DNA from: Streptomyces sp. F001 | GTDB lineage: Bacteria > Actinomycetota > Actinomycetes > Streptomycetales > Streptomycetaceae | Length of the DNA stretch: 64,000 nt | Direction of reading: 5' to 3' | Assembly (NCBI RefSeq): GCF_004187715.1 | Contig: NZ_QZWF01000015.1 | Location: forward strand, 62,001 to 126,000 | Shown: piece after piece, positions 25,652 to 34,726 of the stretch | How positions within the stretch are numbered: the stretch's first letter is position 1 | Layout: every line of letters starts with the position of its first letter | Notes under the pieces: model-generated | Database searches by the model: none | What the model saw: the letters and a program-made list of their open reading frames with translations, nothing else | What the model was told of the DNA's origin: nothing | Position numbers and translations under genes: made by a program

Positions 25652-26335
25652 ATGTACGAACTAAGAGCCGTCACCAAGCGCTACACCCGCGGCAAGGAGA
25701 CCGTCCACGCTCTCGACGGCGTCGATCTCACCATCGCCGACGGCGACCGGCTGGTCATCCAGGGCCCCACCGGTGGTGGGAAGTCCACGTTGCTGCAGAT
25801 GCTGGGTGGGCTGGACCGGCCCAGTTCCGGTGAGGTGGTGCTCGACGGGACCGATCTGGCGCGGCTGTCCGAGGCCAGGCTCACCACCGTGCGCAGCGAG
25901 AACATCGGGTTCGTCTTCCAGAGCTTCAACCTCATCCCGACGCTCACCGCTCAGGAGAACGTCGAGACCGCCCTCGTACCCCTCGGAGTGAAGGGGAAGG
26001 AGCGGCGCGAACGGGCCGCCGAAGCGCTGAAGTCGGTCGGACTCGGCGAGCGGCTCGGGCATCTGCCCGGTGAGATGTCCGGCGGTCAGCAGCAGCGCGT
26101 CGCGATCGCCCGTGCGCTGGTGAAGCAGCCGAAGGTGCTGCTCGCCGACGAACCCACGGGAAACCTCGACGAGTCGATGCGCGACGAGATCATGGACGTC
26201 CTGGAGCGCATGTGGAAGGAGCTCGGGCTGACGTTCATCATGGTCACCCACGACTCCTCGATCGCGAAGAAGGCCCCGCGGCTGGCGACGATCCGCAAGG
26301 GACGGATCAGCGTAAAGGAGAACGCCAACTCCTGA
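25652..26335 (+). CDS. ABC transporter ATP-binding protein (MacB/LolD type)
   Basis: 227 aa. Walker A is GPTGGGKSTLL, the Q-loop is FVFQSFNLIPTLTAQEN, the signature is MSGGQQQRVAIARAL, Walker B is VLLADEPTGNLD and the H-loop is IMVTHD. The Q-loop and the TGNLD after Walker B are typical of LolD/MacB ATPases that energise FtsX-fold permeases. It therefore pairs with the upstream gene. Start ATG 25652 follows CCCAGGAGTTGCCCCC. Confidence 0.93.
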   Translation: MYELRAVTKRYTRGKETVHALDGVDLTIADGDRLVIQGPTGGGKSTLLQMLGGLDRPSSGEVVLDGTDLARLSEARLTTVRSENIGFVFQSFNLIPTLTAQENVETALVPLGVKGKERRERAAEALKSVGLGERLGHLPGEMSGGQQQRVAIARALVKQPKVLLADEPTGNLDESMRDEIMDVLERMWKELGLTFIMVTHDSSIAKKAPRLATIRKGRISVKENANS

Positions 26336-26390
26336 CCGCTTCCGCGTCTATGGCGAACTCGTGACGGAACATTCTATTGAGGTGTCTGAT

Positions 26391-26424
26391 CACCCCCCGG
26401 CATACTGCGTGTCTCCGGGGGGTG
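26391..26424. promoter_or_regulatory. Stem-loop in the region upstream of the subtilase gene
   Basis: A 10-bp perfect stem CACCCCCCGG / CCGGGGGGTG with a 14-nt loop containing CATACT. TTGAGG (26377-26382), 18 bp, CATACT (26401-26406) could be a promoter for the subtilase gene. The hairpin could equally end the ABC operon. Confidence 0.4.
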
Positions 26425-26500
26425 CACGCGCAGGTGTGCGGAACGCCCCCCGGCCGGGTGAACGGGGAATTCGCCCGGTTCCTCAACTCCAGGGGGAGTT

Positions 26501-29500
26501 TTGCGCAGACAAGTGAAGAGAGCCGGTGCCGCCGCGGTCGCCACCGCGGCCGCCGTCGCCCTCGCCGCGGGACTGACCAGCCCGGCGTCGGCGAAGCCGG
26601 AGCAGCGCCCGACCGGCGCTGCGAAGCTCACGTCCCACCACCGCATCACCCTGATCACCGGTGACCGGGTCAGCGTGGACGCCAAGGGGCGGGTCGTAGG
26701 CCTGGAACGGGCCGAAGGGCGTGAGCACATACCCGTACAGATCCGCAAGACCGAGGGACACACCCTCGTCATACCCGCGGACGCGGCCCGTCTGGTCGCC
26801 ACCGGCAAGCTGGACCAGCGGCTGTTCGACATCACCGAGTTGAACAAGTCCACGACCCGCAAGGCCCAGAAGAACGGCCTGAAGGTCATCGTCGGCTACA
26901 AGGGCGCCGCCACCGCCGCGAAGGCCGACGTCCGTGACGCCGGCACCCTCCGGCAGAGCCTCGAGTCCCTCAACGCGGACGCCGTACAGACCGCGCACAA
27001 GGACGCGCCCGAGCTGTGGGACGCCGTCACCAACGGCGACAAGGCCGTCTCCGGCATCGCGCACATCTGGCTCGACGGCGTCCGCAAGGTCACCCTCGAC
27101 ACGTCCGTGCCGCAGATCGGCGCCCCCAAGGCATGGGCCGCCGGCTACGACGGCAAGGGCGTGAAGATCGCCGTGCTGGACACCGGCGTGGACGCCACCC
27201 ACCCGGACCTGAAGTCACAGGTCACCGCGTCCAAGAACTTCACCACCGCCGCCGACGCGAGCGACAAGTACGGCCACGGCACGCATGTCGCGTCCATCGC
27301 GGCCGGCACCGGTGACAAGGCGGGCGGCAAGTTCAAGGGCGTCGCCCCCGGAGCCGAGATCCTCAACGGCAAGGTCCTCGACGACAGCGGCTTCGGCGAC
27401 GACTCCGGCATCCTCGCCGGCATGGAGTGGGCGGCCGAGCAGGGCGCCGACGTCGTCAACCTCAGCCTCGGCGGCATGGACACCCCGGATGTCGACCCGC
27501 TGGAGGCGGCCGTCAACCGGCTCTCCGCCGAGAAGGGCATCCTCTTCGCCATCGCGGCCGGCAACTCCGGCCCGGAGAGCGTCGGTTCGCCGGGCTCGGC
27601 GGACGCCGCGCTCACCGTCGGTGCCGTGGACGACCAGGACAAGCTGGCCGACTTCTCCAGCACCGGCCCGCGCGTCGGCGACGGCGCCATCAAGCCGGAC
27701 GTCACCGCGCCCGGCGTGGACATCACCGCGGCCTCCGCCAAGGGCAGCGTCATCGAGCAGGAGGTCGGGGAGAACCCGGCCGGGTACCTGACCATTTCGG
27801 GTACGTCGATGGCGACCCCGCATGTCGCGGGCGCCGCCGCGATCCTCAAGCAGCAGCACCCTGACTGGACGTACGCCGAGATCAAGGGCGCGCTGACCGG
27901 TTCCACCAAGGGCGGCGCCTACACGCCGTTCGAGCAGGGCTCGGGCCGGATCCAGGTCGACAAGGCCGTCAAGCAGACGGTGATCGCCGACCCGGTCTCG
28001 GTGAGCTTCGGCGTCCAGCAGTGGCCGCACACCGACGACACCCCGGCCACCGAGCAGCTGACGTACCGCAACCTCGGCACGGCCGACGTCACGCTGGACC
28101 TGAAGGCGACCGCCACCAACCCCAAGGGTGAGGCCGCCCCGGCCGGTTTCTTCAAGCTCGGCGCGACCAAGGTGACCGTCCCGGCGGGTGGCAAGGCCTC
28201 CGTCGACCTGACCGTGAACACCAAGCTGGGCGGCACCCTCGACGGCGCCTACTCCGCGTACGTCACCGCGACGGGCGGCGGGCAGAGCGTCCGTACGGCC
28301 GCCGCCGTGCAGCGTGAGATCGAGTCGTACGACGTCACGGTCAAGCACATCGGCCGGGACGGGCAGCCGACCGACGACTACAACACCGCGCTGATGGGTT
28401 ACTCGGGCCTCGGCAACGGCCGCGGCTACCAGGTTCCGGTCGCCGCGTCCGGCACGACGACCTTGCGCATCCCCAAGGGCACGTACCTGCTGGACGCCTG
28501 GGTCGCCAAGGACTTCGTGAACCTGGAGGGCGGCCTCGACTGGCTGGTCCAGCCCCGGCTGACCGTCACCAAGAACACCTCGGTGACGATCGACGCGCGC
28601 AAGACCAAGACGGCCGACATCACGGTGCCGGACGCCGCAGCCAAGCCCCACTCCGCGATGATCAGCTACGCCTACGACGCCGCGGGCGGCTTCGGCGTCG
28701 GCGCCACCTCCTTCGCCGACCTGCGCATGGGCCACCTGGGTGGCGAGATCGCGAGCGGTCTCACCCAGACCTGGCACGGCCAGTGGACCAAGGGCACCAC
28801 CGCCGAGTACGACGTGGCGACCACCGCCCCGGTCAAGAAGATCCAGGGCGACAAGGTCCGCCACTTCAAGGCGAGCGAGCTGGCCACCGTGAAGAACAAC
28901 CTCGGCGCCGCCACCTCCGGCAAGACCGGCGCGCTCACCCCCTGGGGCCTCTTCCCCGAGGAGTTCGTGGTGGGCACCCCGGTGGAGCAGAAGCTGCCGA
29001 GCTCGCGCACGGTGTACCTGTCGACGGTCGACGGCATCGAGTGGTCGTTCGACTTCGAGCAGCTCGGCGGCAAGGATGCGAACGGCTACCCGATCTCCGA
29101 GGCGTTCTACACGCTGAGCGACCTGAAGAAGTTCACGGCGGGCAAGTCGTACTCGCAGACCTTCAACAAGGCGGTCTTCGGTCCGCACCTGAACAGTGAG
29201 TTCGGTCTGTTCCGCGAGGGCAACGACATCTACGGCTACGTTCCGCTGTTCGCCGACGGCTCCCAGCACCCGGGCTCGTCGCTGTTCACCTCGGTGAACA
29301 CGACCCTGTACCGCAACGGCACCAAGGTCGGCACGCACGACGACCCGCTGTTCGGCGAGAAGGCGTTCAGGGTCCCGTCCGGCGACGCCGAGTACAAGCT
29401 GACCACCTCGGTCAAGCGGACGACCAAGGTCGCCGCCGCGTCCACCCGGATCGACGCGAGCTGGACGTTCCGCTCCAAGAAGCCGGCCACCGACATGGCC

Positions 29501-29806
29501 AAGCTCCCCGCGTCCACCGTCCGCTTCAACGCCACGACCGACCTGGCCAGCAAGGTCACGGCCGGCCGCACGGCCACCGTCCCGGTCACCGTCGAGGGCT
29601 CCGCCAAGGGCAGCAACCTCAAGGCGCTGGGCGTATGGGTGTCGTACGACTACGGGCAGACCTGGAAGAAGGTCACCGTGAAGAACGGCAAGATCACCTT
29701 CAAGAACCCGGAGAAGGGCAAGGCGATCTCCTTCCACGCCAAGATCACCGACAAGCAGAACAACAAGTCGACGATCTCGATCTACAACGCGTACTACGGC
29801 AAGTGA
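26501..29806 (+). CDS. Large secreted subtilisin-like serine protease (S8)
   Basis: 1101 aa. TTG start 26501 with ribosome site AGGGGGAG. A signal peptide ends near SPASA. Then comes a prodomain of about 170 residues, then the catalytic domain with the triad in AVLDTGVDATHPDLKS (Asp), GHGTHVASIAAGTG (His) and SGTSMATPHVAGAAA (Ser). The Asn of the oxyanion hole is in AIAAGNSGP. About 600 C-terminal residues form several beta-rich Fn3/PPC-like domains, ending YNAYYGK without a wall anchor, so it is likely released. It is monocistronic and ends in a 17-bp hairpin. Confidence 0.93.
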   Translation: MRRQVKRAGAAAVATAAAVALAAGLTSPASAKPEQRPTGAAKLTSHHRITLITGDRVSVDAKGRVVGLERAEGREHIPVQIRKTEGHTLVIPADAARLVATGKLDQRLFDITELNKSTTRKAQKNGLKVIVGYKGAATAAKADVRDAGTLRQSLESLNADAVQTAHKDAPELWDAVTNGDKAVSGIAHIWLDGVRKVTLDTSVPQIGAPKAWAAGYDGKGVKIAVLDTGVDATHPDLKSQVTASKNFTTAADASDKYGHGTHVASIAAGTGDKAGGKFKGVAPGAEILNGKVLDDSGFGDDSGILAGMEWAAEQGADVVNLSLGGMDTPDVDPLEAAVNRLSAEKGILFAIAAGNSGPESVGSPGSADAALTVGAVDDQDKLADFSSTGPRVGDGAIKPDVTAPGVDITAASAKGSVIEQEVGENPAGYLTISGTSMATPHVAGAAAILKQQHPDWTYAEIKGALTGSTKGGAYTPFEQGSGRIQVDKAVKQTVIADPVSVSFGVQQWPHTDDTPATEQLTYRNLGTADVTLDLKATATNPKGEAAPAGFFKLGATKVTVPAGGKASVDLTVNTKLGGTLDGAYSAYVTATGGGQSVRTAAAVQREIESYDVTVKHIGRDGQPTDDYNTALMGYSGLGNGRGYQVPVAASGTTTLRIPKGTYLLDAWVAKDFVNLEGGLDWLVQPRLTVTKNTSVTIDARKTKTADITVPDAAAKPHSAMISYAYDAAGGFGVGATSFADLRMGHLGGEIASGLTQTWHGQWTKGTTAEYDVATTAPVKKIQGDKVRHFKASELATVKNNLGAATSGKTGALTPWGLFPEEFVVGTPVEQKLPSSRTVYLSTVDGIEWSFDFEQLGGKDANGYPISEAFYTLSDLKKFTAGKSYSQTFNKAVFGPHLNSEFGLFREGNDIYGYVPLFADGSQHPGSSLFTSVNTTLYRNGTKVGTHDDPLFGEKAFRVPSGDAEYKLTTSVKRTTKVAAASTRIDASWTFRSKKPATDMAKLPASTVRFNATTDLASKVTAGRTATVPVTVEGSAKGSNLKALGVWVSYDYGQTWKKVTVKNGKITFKNPEKGKAISFHAKITDKQNNKSTISIYNAYYGK

Positions 29807-29815
29807 GCCGTTAGC

Positions 29816-29852
29816 GAAAGCCCGCCGGAAGCACAGCTTCCGGCGGGCTTTC
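29816..29852. terminator. Very strong terminator after the subtilase gene
   Basis: A 17-bp perfect stem, GAAAGCCCGCCGGAAGC and its complement, with loop ACA. T-rich on both strands, so it probably also serves the convergent XRE gene. Confidence 0.85.
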
Positions 29853-29894
29853 CGTGTCTCCGTCGAGAACGAGGCTGTTCAGGCCACCCGCTGC

Positions 29895-30815
29895 CTAACC
29901 TGCCGACGGCGCAGCAGCCGCCCCGCCCGCCCGAGTCGCATCCGCACCCCAACTCGCCAGCAGGCGCAGCGCCTCCGCCGAGGGCGAGCCCGGCTCCGCG
30001 TGATAGGTGATCAGCGACTGCTCGACGTCGTCGACCAGACGGAACGACTCGAAGGACAGCGTCAGGTCACCGACCAGCGGATGCCTCAGGCGCTTGACGC
30101 CGTGGCTCTTCTCCTTGACGTCATGCCTGGCCCACAGCCGCCGGAACTCCTCGCTCTTGAGGGAGAGTTCGCCGACCAGGGCGGACAGCCGCGGGTCGTC
30201 CGGATGGCAGCCGGCGTCCATGCGCAGAAAGCTGACCATGTCGGCCTGCTTCTGCTCCCACTCCATGAACAGCTCGCGGTACGCGGGGTTCAGGAACACC
30301 AGCCGTGCCCAGTTCCGCTCCTGCGGCGGCAGCTCCGCCCAGTCGCCGAAGACCGCCGCGGCCATCCGGTTCCAGGCCAGGATGTCCGAGCGGCGCCCGA
30401 CGATGTACGCCGGGACACCGTCGATCGAGTCCAGCAGCTGCCGCAGCGCGACCCGCACCTGCTGGGCCCGCGCGGCGGGCTTCTTCTTGTGCTGCTTCGG
30501 CTTCGCCAGGTGGGTGAGGTGCGCATGCTCGGCGCCGGTCAGGCGCAGGGCGCGGGCGATGGAGTCGAGCACCTCCGCCGAGACGTTCTGCCCGTTGCCC
30601 TGCTCCAGGCGTGTGTAGTACGCCACGGACACCCCGGCGAGCTGTGCCAGCTCCTCGCGGCGCAGTCCCGGCACCCGGCGGTGCCGCCCGAAGTCGGGCA
30701 GCCCCACGTCCTCCGGCTTCAGCCGGGCACGCCGGGTGCGCAGGAACTCGCTGAGCTCGGCGCGCCGGTCCAGGCCCCTGCCGGGCTCGTGTGCGGGGTT
30801 GCGCTGTTCGTCCAT
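29895..30815 (-). CDS. XRE-family regulator with MmyB-like C-terminal domain
   Basis: 306 aa. The N-terminal HTH (ELSEFLRTRRARLKPEDVGL; PGLRREELAQLAGVSVAYYT; LEQGNGQNVSAEVLDSIARA) is followed by the MmyB ligand-binding domain (YIVGRRSDILAWNRMAAAVF, NPAYRELFMEWEQ). That domain often binds fatty-acid-like ligands. It is divergent from the alcohol dehydrogenase gene. Regulators of this class commonly repress an adjacent oxidoreductase, so it probably controls 30985-32025. ATG 30815 was chosen; an in-frame upstream extension lacks HTH homology. Confidence 0.88.
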   Translation of the reverse strand: MDEQRNPAHEPGRGLDRRAELSEFLRTRRARLKPEDVGLPDFGRHRRVPGLRREELAQLAGVSVAYYTRLEQGNGQNVSAEVLDSIARALRLTGAEHAHLTHLAKPKQHKKKPAARAQQVRVALRQLLDSIDGVPAYIVGRRSDILAWNRMAAAVFGDWAELPPQERNWARLVFLNPAYRELFMEWEQKQADMVSFLRMDAGCHPDDPRLSALVGELSLKSEEFRRLWARHDVKEKSHGVKRLRHPLVGDLTLSFESFRLVDDVEQSLITYHAEPGSPSAEALRLLASWGADATRAGGAAAAPSAG

Positions 30816-30984
30816 GCGTCCAGTATTCCCCGTCGTACGCACAGGAGCCTGACCCCGCCAGTGGTAGGAACAGCAAACGTACGCAAAGCCGTGGCCTGGG
30901 TGAATGCGGAAAACGGCGGCACGCTGGATCCCGTGCCCGGTCGGAAGGCAGCCGGGCACGGACCCCCCTTAGGAGAACCCCGGC

Positions 30985-32025
30985 ATGACCACTGTTGCTG
31001 CGTACGCCGCACCCGCCGCCAAGGCTCCGCTGGAGCGCACCACCATCGAGCGTCGACCGGTCGGCGAGTTCGACGTCCTGATCGACATCAAGTTCGCCGG
31101 TATCTGTCACTCCGACATTCACCAGGCCCAGGAGGGCTGGGGCGAGGCGATCTTCCCGATGGTCCCCGGCCACGAGATCGCCGGCGTCGTCGCCGAGGTC
31201 GGCTCCGGCGTGACCAAGTACAAGGTCGGCGACCGCGTGGGCGTCGGCTGCATGGTCGACTCCTGCCGCGAGTGCGACAACTGCAAGGCCGGCCAGGAGC
31301 AGTACTGCGTCAAGGGCAACATCCCGACGTACAACGGCATCGGCAAGGACGGCGAGCCCACCTACGGCGGCTACTCGCAGAAGGTTGTCGTCGACGAGAA
31401 CTTCGTCGTCCGCATCCCCGACGGCCTGTCCCTCGATGTCGCCGCGCCCCTGCTGTGCGCCGGCATCACGCTCTACTCCCCGCTGAAGCGCTGGAACGCG
31501 GGCCCCGGCAAGAAGGTCGCGATCCTCGGCATGGGCGGCCTCGGCCACATGGGCGTGAAGATCGCGCACGCGCTGGGTGCCGAGGTGACGGTGCTGTCGC
31601 AGTCCCTGCGTAAGCAGGAGGACGGTCTGAAGCTGGGCGCGGACCACTACTACGCCACCAGTGACCCGAAGACCTTCCAGGAACTGCAGGGCACCTTCGA
31701 CCTGATCGTCTCGACGGTCTCGGCCCCGCTGGACTTCAACGCCTACCTGACGCTGCTGAAGTCCGAGGGTGCTCTGGTGAACGTGGGCGCCCCCGAGGAG
31801 CCGATCTCCCTCAACCTCTTCTCGGTGATCGGCGGCGGCAAGACCCTCGCCGGTTCCATGATCGGCGGCATCGCGGAGACCCAGGAGATGCTCGACTTCT
31901 GCGCCGAGCACGGCTTCGGCGCCGAGATCGAACTGATCCGCGCCGACCAGGTCAACGAGGCGTACGAGCGGGTGCAGGCGAGCGACGTCCGGTACCGGTT
32001 CGTGATCGACACCGCGACGATCTGA
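30985..32025 (+). CDS. Zinc-dependent NAD(P) alcohol/aldehyde dehydrogenase (CAD family)
   Basis: 346 aa medium-chain dehydrogenase. Catalytic zinc ligands are in GICHSDIHQ and VPGHEIAGVVAEVG. The structural zinc cysteines are in SCRECDNCKAGQEQYC. The Rossmann motif is VAILGMGGLGHMGVKIAHALGA. It resembles YahK/AdhC-type broad-range aldehyde reductases that prefer NADPH. The ATG has ribosome site AGGAGAACCCC. The divergent XRE/MmyB regulator is the likely controller. A hairpin follows at 32040. Confidence 0.93.
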   Translation: MTTVAAYAAPAAKAPLERTTIERRPVGEFDVLIDIKFAGICHSDIHQAQEGWGEAIFPMVPGHEIAGVVAEVGSGVTKYKVGDRVGVGCMVDSCRECDNCKAGQEQYCVKGNIPTYNGIGKDGEPTYGGYSQKVVVDENFVVRIPDGLSLDVAAPLLCAGITLYSPLKRWNAGPGKKVAILGMGGLGHMGVKIAHALGAEVTVLSQSLRKQEDGLKLGADHYYATSDPKTFQELQGTFDLIVSTVSAPLDFNAYLTLLKSEGALVNVGAPEEPISLNLFSVIGGGKTLAGSMIGGIAETQEMLDFCAEHGFGAEIELIRADQVNEAYERVQASDVRYRFVIDTATI

Positions 32026-32039
32026 TCGTTCACCTCGTC

Positions 32040-32081
32040 GGTCGGCGGCCCAGCAGCCACAGCAGACACGGGCCGCCGACC
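32040..32081. terminator. Stem-loop after the alcohol dehydrogenase gene
   Basis: A 12-bp perfect stem GGTCGGCGGCCC / GGGCCGCCGACC with an 18-nt loop. Confidence 0.65.
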
Positions 32082-32171
32082 ACCGAGGGAAACACCCACT
32101 GGGTGTCCGAGCGGACAGGCCCTAGCGTGGAAGTGACCGCTTTTGCGCCTGGACGCAGGAGGAGGCGCCCC

Positions 32172-32555
32172 ATGACGATCCAGCTGAACCACACCATCGT
32201 CGCCGCCCACGACAAGGAGGCGTCGGCCCGCTTCCTCGCCGACATGCTCGGCCTCGAGGTGAGCCCGCCGTTCGGCCCCTTCGCCCCCGTCGAGATGCCG
32301 AACGGCGTGACCCTCGACTACATGGACACCCCCGGCGACATAACCCCCCAGCACTACGCCTTCCTGGTCTCGGAGTCCGACTTCGACACGATCTTCGCCC
32401 GCATCCGACGCGCAGGCCTGACGTACTGGGCGGACCCGGCACACTCCCGCCCCGGCGAGATCAACCACAACGACGGCGGCCGAGGCACCTACTTCGACGA
32501 CCCGAACGGCCACAACCTGGAGATCATCACACGGCCGTACGGGAGCGGGGGCTGA
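32172..32555 (+). CDS. VOC-family (glyoxalase/dioxygenase fold) protein
   Basis: 127 aa, one vicinal-oxygen-chelate unit of two beta-alpha-beta-beta-beta modules. It has NHTIVAAHDKEASARFLADM at the start and HYAFLVSESDFDTIFARI, then GTYFDDPNGHNLEIITRPYG at the end. Metal-ligand candidates are the first His, the central His and the final Glu. ATG 32172 has a strong ribosome site AGGAGGAGGCGCC. The substrate is unknown; such proteins can bind drugs or act as small lyases. Confidence 0.85.
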   Translation: MTIQLNHTIVAAHDKEASARFLADMLGLEVSPPFGPFAPVEMPNGVTLDYMDTPGDITPQHYAFLVSESDFDTIFARIRRAGLTYWADPAHSRPGEINHNDGGRGTYFDDPNGHNLEIITRPYGSGG

Positions 32556-32614
32556 GCTGCCGCCGGCCCGTGGCGGAGCCGCCGGCCACCGGGCGGAGCT
32601 GGAGGACCTGGGCT

Positions 32615-34231
32615 GTGGAACTCACTGACTGGCTGCTGACCTCGAGCGAACGCGGAAACAGCGCGACACGTCTGGACACCCGCCGACCGGACCGAGCGGC
32701 CTGGTCGCGTGGAAACCTGGTGCGGCCCCTGATCCACGGCGCCACGTACTTCCGGGAACTCCTCGACGCGATCCGCGCGCAGCGCGCCGGAGACCTGCTC
32801 CTGTTCACCGACTGGCGGGGCGACCCCGACGAGCGCCTCGCCGGTCCCGGCAGCGAAATCGGCACCGTCCTGTGCGAGGCGGCCCAGCGGGGTGTGATCG
32901 TCAAAGGGCTGGTCTGGCGGTCCCACCTGGACCGGTTCCAGTTCAGCGAGGCCGAGAACCGCCACCTCGGCGAGAAGGTCGAAGCGGGGGGCGGCGAGTA
33001 CCTGCTCGACATGCGGGTGCGCCCCGGCGGCTCGCACCACCAGAAGTTCGTCGTGCTCCGGCATGCCGACCGCCCCGAGCTCGACATCGCGTTCGCCGGC
33101 GGCATCGACCTGTGCCACAACCGCCATGACGATGCGACGCACCGCGGCGACCCGCAGTCACAGCCCATCGCCGCCGCGTACGGACAGCACCCACCGTGGC
33201 ACGACATCCAGCTCGCGATACGCGGACCGGCCGTCGGCGACATCGAGGCCGTCTTCCGGGAACGCTGGGAGGATCCGGCGCCGCTCACCCGCAGCCCGCT
33301 CGTCCGCCTGCGAGAGCTCGCACACCGCGAGGACACCCGCGCGGACCCCCTGCCACCCCAGGCGCCCGACCCCCGGCCCTGCGGTACCCACACCGTCCAG
33401 CTCTTGCGCACCTACCCCAACCGACTGCTGCGCGGCTACGAGTTCGCCCCCGACGGCGAGCGCAGCATCGCGCGCGGCTACCGCAAAGCGCTGCGGCGGG
33501 CCCGGGCCCTGATCTACCTGGAGGACCAGTACCTGTGGTCTCCGCACGTGGTGCAATTCTTCGCCGAGGCACTGACCGCCCACACCGGCCTGCGCCTGAT
33601 CGCGGTCATCCCGTCCCTCCCCGAGCAGGACGGCCCGCTCACCCTGCCGATGAACCTGATCGGCCGGATCGCGGCCCTGGACAGGCTGCGCCGCGCCGGC
33701 GGGGGGCGCGTCGCGGTCTACGGGCTGGAGAACCACGCCGGGACACCGGTGTACGTGCACGCCAAGGCCTGCGTGATCGACGACGTGTGGGCCTCGGTCG
33801 GATCCGACAACATCAACCTCCGCTCGTGGACCCACGACTCCGAACTCAGCTGCGCCGTCCTGGACGAGAGCGCAGACCCACGCGAACCGCGCGACCCCGG
33901 CGGCCTCGGGGACGGCGCGCGCAGCTACGCCAGAAACCTGCGCCTGGAACTCTCCCACGAGCACCTGGACACGCAAGCCCCCCGGACTCCGCACGCACCC
34001 GACCCGCTCTGCGATCCCACAACCGCCTTCGACGCCTTCGCGGCGAGTGCCGCCGCACTGGACTCCTGGCACGCAGGCGGCCACCGCGGCCCCAGACCCC
34101 CCGGCCGCCTGCGCACCTACCGCCCACCGAACCTTTCCCGTACGGCCACGACGCTCTGCACCCCCCTGCACCGCCTCCTCGTCGACCCGGACGGCCGCCC
34201 CCTCGGACTGCGCCGCCGCAACGCCTACTGA
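32615..34231 (+). CDS. Phospholipase D-family protein
   Basis: 538 aa. Two HxK motifs define the fold. The first is in GGSHHQKFVVLRHAD, followed by GGIDLC. The second is in VHAKACVIDDVWASVGSDNI with NLRSW. YLEDQYLWSP precedes the second motif, as in bacterial PLDs. No signal peptide is visible, so it may be cytoplasmic or a cardiolipin-synthase-like protein. GTG 32615 was chosen for its ribosome site (GGAGGACCTGGGCT); GTG 32570 is a weaker upstream option. The C-terminal 70 residues are Pro/Arg-rich. Confidence 0.85.
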   Translation: MELTDWLLTSSERGNSATRLDTRRPDRAAWSRGNLVRPLIHGATYFRELLDAIRAQRAGDLLLFTDWRGDPDERLAGPGSEIGTVLCEAAQRGVIVKGLVWRSHLDRFQFSEAENRHLGEKVEAGGGEYLLDMRVRPGGSHHQKFVVLRHADRPELDIAFAGGIDLCHNRHDDATHRGDPQSQPIAAAYGQHPPWHDIQLAIRGPAVGDIEAVFRERWEDPAPLTRSPLVRLRELAHREDTRADPLPPQAPDPRPCGTHTVQLLRTYPNRLLRGYEFAPDGERSIARGYRKALRRARALIYLEDQYLWSPHVVQFFAEALTAHTGLRLIAVIPSLPEQDGPLTLPMNLIGRIAALDRLRRAGGGRVAVYGLENHAGTPVYVHAKACVIDDVWASVGSDNINLRSWTHDSELSCAVLDESADPREPRDPGGLGDGARSYARNLRLELSHEHLDTQAPRTPHAPDPLCDPTTAFDAFAASAAALDSWHAGGHRGPRPPGRLRTYRPPNLSRTATTLCTPLHRLLVDPDGRPLGLRRRNAY

Positions 34232-34358
34232 CGACCGCTTGCCCTCAGCGACGCGGCGGCTGCTCGGCGGCCGGCACGGTCTACTTGTCCGTGGCTTCTG
34301 GCGCCGGCGCGATGCCGATGGGGCAGGAGAGCCCTACGAGGGTGTAGCAATGTGACCC

Positions 34359-34726
34359 ATGGCGAACTCCACGGGCAAGGGCACGAGGCGAGCAGCGATC
34401 TACTGCCGGATCAGCCAGGACCGGGGCGATGCCGGACTGGGTGTCGCGCGCCAGGAAGAGGACTGCCGGGCACTGTGCGCCCGCGCGGGGTGGGACGTTG
34501 TAGCCGTCTGTCCGGACAACGACGTCAGCCCGTACTCGGGAGCGCCACGGCCCAAGTGGCAGGAGCTGCTGGCGGACATCCAGGCATCCAGCGGGGTGAG
34601 ATCGACGCGATCGCAGTGTGGCACGTAGACAGGCTGACACGATCGCCGCGCGAGCTGGAAGACGTCATCGATCTGGCTGACCGCCAAGGCGTCGAACTTG
34701 CCACCGTCAGCGGGGAGATTGACAGG
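34359..34726 (+). pseudogene. Serine recombinase relic (frameshifted and 3' truncated)
   Basis: The N-terminal resolvase/invertase domain is recognisable. RRAAIYCRISQDRGDAGLGV has the catalytic Ser in CRISQD, followed by RQEEDCRALCARAGWDV. A shift near 34590 moves the frame. The next frame has EIDAIAVWHVDRLTRSPREL and EDVIDLADRQGVELATVSGE. Homology stops abruptly at about 34726, where the sequence becomes the 3' end of the opposite-strand regulator. The whole C-terminal DNA-binding part is gone. It marks the edge of an inserted region and is inactive. Confidence 0.8.

Noticed and set aside
27215..29737. An 840-codon open frame opposite the subtilase
   Set aside because: Shadow of the protease gene; no motif, and the protease carries an intact catalytic triad and signal peptide.
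34240..34360. A tRNA gene or att site next to the serine recombinase relic
   Set aside because: No cloverleaf, T-loop or CCA end can be drawn, and no matching direct repeat was seen at the right side of the island.
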